From the NCBI GenBank assembly GCA_030426085.1, contig JAUHYW010000039.1, positions 1 through 64,000 of the forward strand: a DNA stretch of 64,000 nucleotides, in the 5' to 3' direction. The translations under genes were made by a program, and so were the position numbers. Below are positions 25,372-38,668 of the stretch, piece after piece. Source of the DNA: a bacterium (GTDB taxonomy: Bacteria > Myxococcota_A > Bradymonadia > UBA7976 > UBA1532). Positions within the stretch are counted from its first letter, which is position 1. Every line of letters begins with the position of its first letter. The notes under the pieces are model-generated. The model saw only the letters and a program-made list of their open reading frames with translations, was not told the DNA's origin and searched no databases.

Positions 25372-25424
25372 TTGCACGCCCTCGTGTGATCCTCGATCCT
25401 GCCCGCCGACTCGGCGCCGGGCAG
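25372..25424 (+). promoter_or_regulatory. Possible promoter and leader hairpin of the BREX operon
   Basis: TTGCAC (25372-25377) and GATCCT (25395-25400) are separated by 17 bases, a weak sigma-70-like pair. CTGCCCG (25399-25405) pairs with CGGGCAG (25418-25424) just downstream. The only gap upstream of the first BREX-operon gene is 25284-25449, so the operon promoter should be within it. The exact elements are uncertain. Confidence 0.25.
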
Positions 25425-25449
25425 ACCGCGCGCCGGACCAGGGAGGACG

Positions 25450-26118
25450 ATGCTCGCGCTCTTCGAATCGACCCTGCTCGCCGTCGCCCGCCTCGAAGCG
25501 GCCGGCACCCGACCGCCGCGCCTCACCGAGCCCGGGCACGGCACCTGGCAGCGTTTCCGCCGCAACCTCGGCCCGCGCGACTTCGTCGAGCTGCTCTGCG
25601 AAGACCTCGCCGCGCCCTTCCCGCTGCCGTTCGACCTCGACCTCTGGGGCACCGATCCAGCGCCGCTCTCGGCGCTCGCCGACCTCGACGACACGACGGT
25701 CGAGGCCCTGATCGCCACCGCTTCGAGGGCCCCCGAGGCGCCCGTCGACGACTGGCTGCGCGAGCGGGCGAAAGCCCTCGGTCTGTCGAGCGGCGGGGTT
25801 TTCAGCGAGCTGCCCAAGGTCCAACCGCGATTCGACGTCCTCGAGCTGCCCGGCTCGGCCGGTCGAATCGCGGCGCGGCTGTGCAGCACCGACGAAACGC
25901 TGTCACTCGACCGCCAGTTCACGATCATCGCCGACACCCCGGCCGAGCGGGTGCTCGCCGGCCTGTGCACCGTAGCCCTCGGCGCGAACCGGCCGACCGT
26001 GCTCACCACCGACGAGCTGAAGGCGAAGCCCCGCCGCTTCGACCGCGTCTTCGGCCTCGCCGAGCATTCGCCGGCGCAGGCGCTGGCCGGCGACTTCGAC
26101 GAGGTCCGGCTGATTTGA
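25450..26118 (+). CDS. First gene of BREX operon, function unknown
   Basis: 222 aa, ATG start preceded by GGGAGGACG. Residues 1-100 are helical and acidic (FRRNLGPRDFVELLCEDLAAPFPLPFDLDLWG, LADLDDTTVEALIATASRA). The second half alternates strands and helices (FDVLELPGSAGRIAARLC, LDRQFTIIADTPAERVLAGLCTVALGANRPTVLTTDELK). No family was recognised. Its stop TGA overlaps the ATG of the next gene by one base (TGATG at 26116-26120). That coupling and the position before pglW make a BREX-related role likely. It does not resemble the DUF1788 protein BrxB. Confidence 0.65.
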   Translation: MLALFESTLLAVARLEAAGTRPPRLTEPGHGTWQRFRRNLGPRDFVELLCEDLAAPFPLPFDLDLWGTDPAPLSALADLDDTTVEALIATASRAPEAPVDDWLRERAKALGLSSGGVFSELPKVQPRFDVLELPGSAGRIAARLCSTDETLSLDRQFTIIADTPAERVLAGLCTVALGANRPTVLTTDELKAKPRRFDRVFGLAEHSPAQALAGDFDEVRLI

Positions 26119-26930
26119 TGGCGCTGGCCGACAAGACCCCCGATGCGAGCGCGCCGCGCCTCGAGAGCTGGACCCGCACGCTCAACGAGGACGACGCCCT
26201 CGATCTCGTCGACCTCGCCCGTCCGGGCCTGTCGCTCGACGATTGGACCGAGGACGCCCACGACGCGCTGCCCCAGGCCAGCCGCGACCGACGCACCGAG
26301 ACCATCCGCCTGGTGCGCGAGCGCCTGCTCGACTGGGACGCCGACGGCGACGCGTCGACCGTGGCCGACACCGACTGGCTGCGGCTGATGCACGAGGGCG
26401 CGCCCTATGCCCGCGTCGAGCTGCTCTGGGGCCGCTACCTCTTCGATCAGCCCTGGGTCCGCCGCGCCATCGACCACCTCATCGCCCCTGCGCTGACCAC
26501 CGCCGATACGCCGCTGTCGCCCCGCGACGCCGATCGCATCGACCTCGAACGCTGGACGGCCTTCGTCGACGTCCACATCCGCGAAGGCGCCGGCGACGCG
26601 TCGCGCCCGAAGACCCGTCAGCAGATCCAGCGGGCGCTCACCCGCCTCGGCGTGCTCGAAGTCGAAGATTCGCGCGAGGGCCTCACCCGCGCGCTGCACG
26701 CCCGCCCGGCGCCCGTCGTCTTCGGCTGGCTGCTGGCCTACGAGATGCGCCTGACCCGCCGCACCGAGCTCGACCTCGACGTCGCTGCCGAGATCTCGGC
26801 CACCGCCCGGCTCTTCCAGCCCACCCGGGCCTACGCCCGCCGCAGCCTCGACGAGGCCGTCAGCCTCGGCGTCTTGCGCCAGAGCTACCTCGCCGGCCGC
26901 CCGCGGCTGCATCCAGGGGAGCGCCCATGA
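26118..26930 (+). CDS. Second gene of BREX operon, winged-helix-like, possibly BrxA-like
   Basis: 270 aa. The C-terminal half (about 150-265: KTRQQIQRALTRLGVLE ... PAPVVFGWLLAYEMRLTRRTELDLDVAAEISATARLFQPTRAYARRSLDEAVSLGVLRQSY) has two winged-helix-like units. Its pattern recalls DUF1819/BrxA proteins, which are DNA-binding BREX accessories. This link is weak and by eye only. It overlaps pglW by four bases (ATGA at 26927-26930) and the preceding gene by one, so all three are translationally coupled. A canonical type 2 BREX locus is usually listed without brxA. Confidence 0.55.
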   Translation: MALADKTPDASAPRLESWTRTLNEDDALDLVDLARPGLSLDDWTEDAHDALPQASRDRRTETIRLVRERLLDWDADGDASTVADTDWLRLMHEGAPYARVELLWGRYLFDQPWVRRAIDHLIAPALTTADTPLSPRDADRIDLERWTAFVDVHIREGAGDASRPKTRQQIQRALTRLGVLEVEDSREGLTRALHARPAPVVFGWLLAYEMRLTRRTELDLDVAAEISATARLFQPTRAYARRSLDEAVSLGVLRQSYLAGRPRLHPGERP

Positions 26931-29900
26931 CCGCGAAGCATCACAAGAAGGGCCGCCCCCACCCCAACGAAGAGCGCGGCATCCGGCGGGTCGTCGACGG
27001 CCTGCCCGACAGCTACCACGTCTTCAGCAACATCGAGCTGCCTACCGGCCGCGCGGGCCTGACCTACGAGCACGATCTGGTCGTGGTCACGCCCTACGCC
27101 GTCTTCACCATCGAGCTGAAGAGCTACGGCGGGCGCATCCGCGGCAACCGCGACACCTGGACGCTCGAAGACGGCAAGCCCATCCGCTCGCCCATCTCGC
27201 TGCAGACCCACAAAGCGCGGGTGCTCAAGGACCAGCTCCGCAGCCGCCACCACAGTCTGCGTCATGTCTGGGTCCAGGGCCTGGTCTATGTCACCGGCCT
27301 CGACGCGCGGCCCGAGATCAGCCGCGACTTCGCCGAGTTCGTCGTGCACCACGACTCGGTGCTCGACGCCCTGCTCGACTCCAGACGCCTCAGCCGCAGC
27401 GGCGCGGCCCTCAGCGCCGAGGCCCACAGCGCGGCCCTCGCCGTGCTCAACGACGGCCGCCCCGCCGACCCCGACCCGCGCCTCGGCCCCTACACCCTCG
27501 TCGAGCGCCTGCTCGCCGACGACCGCGACGCGCAATACGAGGCGTGGCGCGCCGCGCGCAACGGCCTGCCCCGGCGGCTGCACCTCTACCGGATCAAGGG
27601 CGGCGACACCGTGCACCGCGGGCGGCTGCGCGATCGGGCCATGCGCGAGGCCAACCTGCTCGAGCGCCTGCGCCGCGGACCGCACCTCGTCGAGTACCTC
27701 GACTTCGACCACGTGCGCACCGACCACGAAGAGGCGCTCGTCCTCAACTTCACCGACGACACCCACCGTCGGCCACTGCTCGACTGGCTCGACGCCGAAG
27801 AGCGCGACCTCGACGCCCGGCTCGACGTGGCGCGCCAGCTCACCGAGGCGCTGCGCTTCGTGCACGACCGCGACATCGTGCACCGCCGCCTCAGCCCCCA
27901 GGCGATCCGCATCGACGGCGCCCGGCCCGACGTGCGCCTCGGCGGCTTCGACCTCGCCCGCGACCTCACCGGCGCCACCGCCACGCTCACCGCCAGCCAA
28001 CTCGAAGACCCCGGCTACCGCTGCGCCGCGCCCGAGCTGCTGCGCACCGGCGAGGCAACCCGCCGCAGCGACCGGTTCGCCCTCGGCGCCGTCCTGCACA
28101 CCCTGTTCACCGACCGCCAGCCCTTCGAGCGACCCGAAGACGTCTTCCGCCCGCTCGACCTGCCGCCGCTGCACCTGGGCACGACGCGCCTGCCCGAACA
28201 CCTCGACGACGCGGTGCGTTTACTGCTCGACCGCGACCCGTTCTCCCGCCCCGAGCTGGAGACGGTCGCCGACTGGATCGCCAGCGTCCGCCGCGCGCCC
28301 GTCAGCGTCGCCCCCGCGCCCGAGCTGCCCGAGAAGGGCCGGGTCATCAACGACCTCTATGCCTTCGAAGAGCGCATCGGCGAGGGCGCCGGCGGCCCGG
28401 TCTGGCGCATGCGCCATGTCATCGATGGCATCCCGCTCGCCGCCAAGCTCGCGCCGGCCGGCAGCGACGCGCTCGACGTCGAGACCCAGGCGTTGCAGGC
28501 GGTCCAGCACCCCAACCTGGTGCGCTTCCACAACCGGACGCGCCTCGGCGATCAGATCGTCCTGCTGCTCGAATACATCGACGGCGTCGACGGCCGGCTG
28601 CAAGCCGCGGCCGGCGACCCGCTCGACGCGCAGAGCCTGCTCGCGCTCGGCGAGGGGCTCTTCGGCGCGCTCGACGCGCTGCACGCCGCGGGATGGCTGC
28701 ATCGCGACGTCAAGCCCGACAACGTGCTGCTCGGCGCAGACGGCCCGACGCTCATCGACCTCGGCCTCGCCGCCGACCGCGGCAGCAATACCCGCCTCGC
28801 GGTGGGCAGCGCCGCCTATAAAGACCCGCTGCTCTTCGAGCGCAACCGATGGCAGGTGGCCGACGACCTCTACGCCGCGTGGCTCACCCTCTACGAGATC
28901 GCGACCGGCGTTCACCCCTTCGGCGGTGAGAACCGCAAGGGCGAGGCGCCCGATCTCGACGCCGACGCCCTGCCCGACGGCCTCGCGCCACATACCCGCC
29001 AGGCGATCGTCGCCGCGGTGATCGCCGGCCTCGACCCCGAGCCCGGCGAGCGCCCGGCCACCGCTTCGGCCGCCGTCGACCGCTGGCGGCGCGCGTTCGC
29101 CGCCGCCGAGCCGACCCCGCAGGCGCTCATCCCCGCCGAGCCCGCCGCCGCTCGCGGCGCCGGCCCGCTGCCCGATGGCGTCACCGCCGACACCCCACTG
29201 GCCGAGCTGCCCATCAGCACCCGCGGCCAGAACGCTTTGCTGCGGCTGGGGCTCGCGGTCGCCGGACAGCTCGTCAAGCTGAAGCCCCAGACCCTGCGCG
29301 ACGTGCGCGGCGTCGGCACCAAGACCGCCGCCGAGCTGAAGTCGCTGGCCGACGCCGCCAAGGCCCGCTTCGGCGACGACGTGAAGCCGGACGCGCCGCC
29401 GCCCGCGCCCGAGCCGTTCTATCGCCCCCTGATCGGCGACCATCGGCCGCTCGACGTCCTGATCCCGGCGATGGGCGAGCGCATCGTCAACCGCCTCGCC
29501 CGAACCGGCCTGACGACGCTGGGCGATCTGGCGGGGCAGCCCGAGGCGCTCATCGCCAATACCCGCGGCCTGGGCGCCAGCCGCGTCGCCGACCTGCGCC
29601 GGGCCTGCGCCCGTCTGGGCGACGACGACACCGACCGCCCCGACACCCTGGATGCGCTCGACGCCCTCGTCCGAAAGACGCTCGGCAAGACGAAGTACAG
29701 CCGCCTCGTCCGCTTCTTCGGTCTGCACGACGACGCCCCACAGACCCAGACGGCGATCGCGGAGGCCGACGGCGTCACCCGCGCGGCGGCCAACAGCGCG
29801 ATCAAACGCGCGGTGGGTGACCTCGCCCCCGACACCTCGCCCGGTGAGTGGCTGCGCAGCGCCGTGCGCGACGCCCTGCCCGCCGCCGGAGTCGGCCCCT

Positions 29901-31152
29901 TCGCCGCCACCGCCAAGGCCCTCGAAGCCCGGCTGCCGGCCACCCGCCCCGACCTCTCCCACCGCGGCTACGTGCGCCTCGGCGCGGCGCTCTTCGCGCC
30001 CGAGCAGCGGTTCGATCCGAGCGCTATCAGCGATACGACCGCCATCATGCGTGAGCCGTGGACCACGAATGACGCCCGCGCGCTGCGCATCGCCCTGCGC
30101 GAAGCGGTCCGCTGGCCGCCCAGCCCGCGAGAGGCGGTGGTCGACGCCCTCGCCCGGGCCATCGACGACACGATCCTCGCCCGGATGAAGGCCCGCGAGA
30201 CCGACCGCGACACCCTGCTCGACGCCGCCCGCGCCCTCGACGCAGCCCAGGGCCTCGCCGACCCGGTGCACGCGACCGCCGCCGGCACCCTCTATCGGCT
30301 CGCCGAAGCCATCGCGGGCGTCGATGCCATGCGCGCGGCAGGCATCGAGCCATCCCATGGCATGCGGATGGCATCCCTGATGGCACGCATCGAGGCATTC
30401 TATGGCCCGGATGCCATCCATGCCACCAAGGGACATGCCATCCGCCCGATCGAGCGCGAGGCGCTGCGCGCCCACCTCGAAGCGCGCGGGCTCGCGCTGG
30501 ACGGCGACCGTATCGTCGATCCCGATCGCTTGCAGGCCCACGCGCCGACGGCGGTCACCCTCGACATCGACACCGCGCCCGCCCGCCGGGCCGACGGCCA
30601 GTTCGACGTCGACCGCCTCGTCGCCGCCGCCGACGGGGGCGGCTTCCGCGTGGCCGTGCTCGACCTCGACCGCCATCACCGCGACGCCGACGCGCTCGTC
30701 GCCCAGCTCGGCGCCGCGCTGGGAACCGAGCGGGTGCGCGGCCTCGACCTCGACCGGATCGTCATCCGCGCCCTGCAAGCGGCCGACCTGTGGGACGAGG
30801 CGCTCTTCGACGACGCCCGCCCGCGCCCCGACTGGGCCATCTACCGCCGCACCCTGCGCGCCGGCCTCGACGCCGCGCTGCACGGCGACGGCGGACCCGA
30901 CGCCTCGGCAGCCCGCCCCGGCGTGGTCACCGTGCTCACCCGCCCGGCGCTCCTGGGCCACATGCAGCAGACCCGCTGGCTCGACGGCCTCTACGAAGCC
31001 GCCCGCGGCGGCCGCTACGGCCTGATCGTGCTCGCCCTGCCCGGCGGCATCCGCGAGGGCCGGCTGCGGCTCAACGAGAAGCACCCCATCCCCTACACCC
31101 CCGACATGGGCGCCCTCGACCTGCGTCGCCATCGTCAGCCGGAGCCCGCCCG

Positions 31153-31156
<4 letters not shown>
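26927..31156 (+). CDS. pglW: BREX type 2 kinase PglW
   Basis: 1,409 aa. Domains in order: NERD nuclease-related domain (about 15-135) with the EHDLVVV ... FTIELKSYGG strand pair; a degenerate kinase domain (about 184-458) with HRRLSPQAI in place of HRDxKxxN; an intact kinase domain (about 473-722) with Lys in LAAKLAP, HRDVKPDN (592-599) and DLG; then an RNA-polymerase-alpha-CTD-like helix-hairpin-helix region (about 752-812, LPISTRGQNALLRLGL ... LRDVRGVGTKTAAEL) and a further similar unit. A 550-residue helical and Rossmann-like tail follows. PglW is the Ser/Thr kinase that marks type 2 BREX/Pgl. The ATG overlaps the previous stop and its own stop overlaps pglX. Confidence 0.92.
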
Positions 31157-34983
<3,827 letters not shown>

Positions 34984-35011
34984 AGCGAAGGGCAACGGGG
35001 GGAGAAGACCG

Positions 35012-38000
35012 ATGAAGATCGCCGACGCGCTGCACATTCCCGAGAACACGGGCACCGACGCGTTCATCACCCGCCTCGATACGACCGATCCGGCGCGGGT
35101 CCGCCGCGACTTGCAGGACTTCGTCGTCGCCGAGGCCGTCGAAGAGCGGCTCGATCGCATGCTGAAGGCGGTGGGCGAGCGGCTGACACAGGGGCTGGAC
35201 GTCGGGCGCTTCATCTTCGGCACGTTCGGCTCGGGCAAGAGCCACTTGATGGCCGTGCTCGGCAAAATGCTGGAGAGCGACGAGACGGTCTACGCGGTGG
35301 GCGATCCGGCGCTGAGCCGGCTGCGGGCCGAGCACGGCTGGCTCGACGCGCGCAACCCGCTGGTGGTCCGGCTCAACATGATGGGCAAGGACGACCTGCT
35401 GTCGGCGATGTACGACGCCTACACCCGCGCGCTGCCCGAGGGCGTCGAGCCGCCGCACTTCACCGACGAGCAGCGTGTCTTCGACCTCATCGAGGCCGAC
35501 GCACAGCGGATGGGCGGGCTCGACGCGCTGCTCGTACAAGCGGTCGCGGGTGGCTACCTGGGCTCGGTCAAGCGCTATCGCCTGCTCCGCGATGGGGACC
35601 GCGACGAGCGCATGGGCCTCGCGGCCGATCTGCTCAACTGGCGCAACCACGGCAAGACCGAGCTGCGGTCCGAAGATCTCTGGGTCGGCTTCGAGGAGGG
35701 CGTGCGCCGGCTGACCGCCCACGCCAAGGGGCAGGGTCATGACACCGTCGTCTGGCTGGTCGACGAGCTGATCATCTGGATCCGCGGGCAGAGCCGGGAT
35801 GCTTATGTCACCGCGCTCAATCAACTGTCGAGCATGGTCGATCACGACCAGAAGCTGCATCGGGCGGTGCCGCAGTTCGTGGTGGTGGCCATCCAGCACG
35901 ACATCGCCCGCACCTGCCCCGCCGATCTGTCGGAGCAGGACTTCCACCAGCACCTGGGGCACATCCGCAATCGCTTCGAGCCGCAGCTCGAGTTGCAGGA
36001 TCAGGATCTCTTCGAGGTGGCGGCCCGGCGGGTGCTGCGCCCCATCGACGATCAGAAGGCACGCTACGCGGCGGCGGTCGATCGCACCTTCACCAAGCAC
36101 CGCAAAGCGATCCGCGAGCTGTCGGGTGACATCGACCCGGCGCGGGTGCGGGCGCTGTACCCCTTCCACCCGGCGCTCTTGCGGGCGCTGGTCGACATCA
36201 CCCAGGCCCTGAGCCGCAACCGCACGGCGATGGCGGCGCTGTATACGCTGCTGGCGCAGAACGCCGAGCTGGAGGTTGGGCAGTTCATCCCGATGGGCGC
36301 GCTGTTCCCGGTGGTCTTCGACGGGCAGACGGTGGCCTCGGCCCGCGATCGGCGCAGCACGGCCAGCGATCGCTTCGTGGCCGCGGCCGAGAGCTACGAG
36401 CGGCTGGCGGGCAAGATCGAAGACGTCGCCCGCTCGGTGACCGGCGGCAGCGCCGACGAGCTGAAGCAGCTCGTGCGCACGGTGCTGCTGTGTCAGCTCT
36501 CGGAGAAGGAGTATTTCGTCGACGGGCGCCCGCTGCGCGAGGCCATCACCGCCTCGACGCTGCTGCGGCTCAACCAGAGCGACGTGCGGGCGATGACCGA
36601 GCGCACCGGCATCAGCAAGGTGGCCCGCATGTTCCGCCTGCTGGCCGAGCGCACGACCGAGGTGCGGGTCTCGGGGGACGAGACCGACCCCCACATCAAG
36701 ATCAAGACCGAGCGGGTCGAGGCCGAGCAGGTCATCGCCGCCGCCCGCAGCGAGGTGCGCCACAGCGATCGCTTCGCCTACATCCGCCTGATCGTCGATC
36801 AGCACCTGGGGCTGGGGCTGGGGCGGCAGACCGAGACCAAGAAGACGGTCTTGTGGCGCGGCACGCGGCGAGCGGGTGACCTCAAGCTGTGCAATGTGCG
36901 CAAGCAGACCTACGCCGGCAGCCAGAACGAGTTCGAGGCCCGCGAAGCCTTCATGGTGCTGGTCGACTATCCCTTCGACGAGGACGAAGGCTGCACCCGC
37001 GACGATGACATCGCCACGGTGCAGAACGCACGCAGCCGGCGGCGGCAGTGGACGGTGACCTGGCTGCCGGCGCACTTCACCGAGGCCGAGCGGCAGTCGC
37101 TCGATCGGGCGGCGGCGATCGAGCGCATCAGCAAGGATCAGCGGCGCTACCTGGAGAGCTATTCGCCGCGGGACGCCGAGGCCGTCGCCGAGGCGCTGGA
37201 GGCCGCGCGGCTGAACCTGGACAACCTGCTCGGGCAGGCGGTGCGGCGGGTCTACTTCGAGAAGGGGCAACTGCACGCCTTGTCGGAGACCCTCGACGGG
37301 GTGAGCCTCGACGGGCTGTCGCCCGCGGGGGCCATTGACAGCATCGCCCGGCAGATCCTCAGCGCGCGCTATCCGCAGCACCCGCTGTGGAAGCGCGAGG
37401 CGCGGGCCCGCGACCTGGAGAAGGTCGCCGGCTGGGTGGTGCAGGCGGCGGTGACCCACGAGCCGGTGGCGCTCAAGGGCCAGGACATGAAGCTGGTCGA
37501 GGACTTCGCGGTGCCGCTGGAGATGGCGCATGCGGGCAACAGCTCGCTGACGCCGCGCACCGACGGGCGCTACCTGAGCGCTGTGAAGCGCTGGGCGACG
37601 GCGCAGGGCGAGTCATTCGCGCTGGGGCAGTTGTATGACTTCCTGGCCGACGAGGGGCGGCAGGGGTTCGGGCTCAACGACGACGGCTGCGCCTTCTTCG
37701 CGTGGTATCTGCTGCACGCCGAGGGCTACGAGGCCCGGCGCAAGGGCAAGGTCGTCACGCTGGAGCGGTTCCGCAACCTCGACCGCAAGCTCGAGCTGCG
37801 CAAGGGCCGGGTGGTATCGAGCGAGACCTGGGAGCGCGCGTATCGGGTCGCCGAGGCGCTGCTGGGGGTTGCTAGGCCGGGCGATCTGCCGTCGGTGCCC
37901 AACCAGGCGAAGCTGGACGCCGACGGGCGGCGGGCTGCGATCGTGAGCCGCGACGCCGTGCAGCGCCTGCGCGAAGGCATCGAAGAGATCTGCGGGTGGG

Positions 38001-38668
38001 CTGGGGTGACGGCAGATGACTCCCATCGGGTGACGGCGCTGAAGGCGACGGAAGATGCGCTGACCCGGGTGATCAAGGGCGGCGACGCCTTCGAGCGGGT
38101 GCAGGCGCTCGCGAGCCTCGAAGAGGGCGCCCACTATGGGACCTTCGTCGACATCTTGAAGCGGCCGCGCACCGGCGAGCGCCCGCTCGACGCCGAGCAG
38201 CGGGCGGTGGTCGACATCGGCCACGCCAAGCTGGCCTTCCGCACGGTCGATACCCGCGGGGACGACGCCCAGAAGCTCCAGGTCGTCACGGCGCTGCGCA
38301 ACCTCCTGCGCGACCCGGTGGGCCGCCGGCTGGCCGAGCACGGCGTGGCCTGGGCCGAGGCCGCGTCGAAGGTCGCAGAGGGGCTGATGGCCGCCCCGAA
38401 GCCGAAGGAGGGCGAGAAGGCACCGACCCCCGTGAAGGCGCCCACGCCGGGCACCTGGCGCAAGGCGCACGCCGCGCCGCGCAAGGCGCTCGGCACCTGG
38501 GTGCAGAAGGCGCTGGCCAAGGCGCTGATGGAGGTCGAGGGCGATGACCTCGTCGTCGAGTTGATCGTGCGGCCGGCGGATGGCAGCGATGGCATCGCCG
38601 ATGGTTCGGGCGATGACTCCAGAGATGACTCCAGAGATGACTCGGATGGCACCCGAGGCCGCCGATGA
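35012..38668 (+). CDS. pglY: BREX P-loop ATPase PglY (BrxC-type)
   Basis: 1,218 aa, ATG start with GGGGGGAG upstream. Walker A is GTFGSGKSHL (70-79), and a Walker B-like strand VVWLVDELIIW lies near residue 250. Downstream are helical regions and the long C-terminal domain usual for PglY/BrxC (DUF499/DUF6079-type), including a winged-helix-like stretch near 860-900 (GQLYDFLADEGRQGFGLNDDGCAFFAW). BrxC/PglY proteins are large AAA+-type ATPases needed for both modification and defence. The extreme C-terminus is a DDSRDDSRDDSDG repeat encoded by 12-bp tandem units. The stop overlaps the pglZ start by four bases. Confidence 0.92.
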   Translation: MKIADALHIPENTGTDAFITRLDTTDPARVRRDLQDFVVAEAVEERLDRMLKAVGERLTQGLDVGRFIFGTFGSGKSHLMAVLGKMLESDETVYAVGDPALSRLRAEHGWLDARNPLVVRLNMMGKDDLLSAMYDAYTRALPEGVEPPHFTDEQRVFDLIEADAQRMGGLDALLVQAVAGGYLGSVKRYRLLRDGDRDERMGLAADLLNWRNHGKTELRSEDLWVGFEEGVRRLTAHAKGQGHDTVVWLVDELIIWIRGQSRDAYVTALNQLSSMVDHDQKLHRAVPQFVVVAIQHDIARTCPADLSEQDFHQHLGHIRNRFEPQLELQDQDLFEVAARRVLRPIDDQKARYAAAVDRTFTKHRKAIRELSGDIDPARVRALYPFHPALLRALVDITQALSRNRTAMAALYTLLAQNAELEVGQFIPMGALFPVVFDGQTVASARDRRSTASDRFVAAAESYERLAGKIEDVARSVTGGSADELKQLVRTVLLCQLSEKEYFVDGRPLREAITASTLLRLNQSDVRAMTERTGISKVARMFRLLAERTTEVRVSGDETDPHIKIKTERVEAEQVIAAARSEVRHSDRFAYIRLIVDQHLGLGLGRQTETKKTVLWRGTRRAGDLKLCNVRKQTYAGSQNEFEAREAFMVLVDYPFDEDEGCTRDDDIATVQNARSRRRQWTVTWLPAHFTEAERQSLDRAAAIERISKDQRRYLESYSPRDAEAVAEALEAARLNLDNLLGQAVRRVYFEKGQLHALSETLDGVSLDGLSPAGAIDSIARQILSARYPQHPLWKREARARDLEKVAGWVVQAAVTHEPVALKGQDMKLVEDFAVPLEMAHAGNSSLTPRTDGRYLSAVKRWATAQGESFALGQLYDFLADEGRQGFGLNDDGCAFFAWYLLHAEGYEARRKGKVVTLERFRNLDRKLELRKGRVVSSETWERAYRVAEALLGVARPGDLPSVPNQAKLDADGRRAAIVSRDAVQRLREGIEEICGWAGVTADDSHRVTALKATEDALTRVIKGGDAFERVQALASLEEGAHYGTFVDILKRPRTGERPLDAEQRAVVDIGHAKLAFRTVDTRGDDAQKLQVVTALRNLLRDPVGRRLAEHGVAWAEAASKVAEGLMAAPKPKEGEKAPTPVKAPTPGTWRKAHAAPRKALGTWVQKALAKALMEVEGDDLVVELIVRPADGSDGIADGSGDDSRDDSRDDSDGTRGRR
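38612..38643 (+). repeat. 12-bp tandem repeat at 3' end of pglY
   Basis: GATGACTCCAGA occurs at 38612-38623 and 38624-38635, followed by a partial unit GATGACTC (38636-38643). It encodes the DDSR repeat of the PglY tail, so copy-number change would stay in frame. Confidence 0.8.

Noticed and set aside
28220-31132. Open frame of 970 codons on the minus strand opposite pglW
   Set aside because: Antisense frame kept open by high GC at third codon positions; composition is Gly/Val/Arg/Gln rich without domains, while the plus strand encodes clear PglW motifs.
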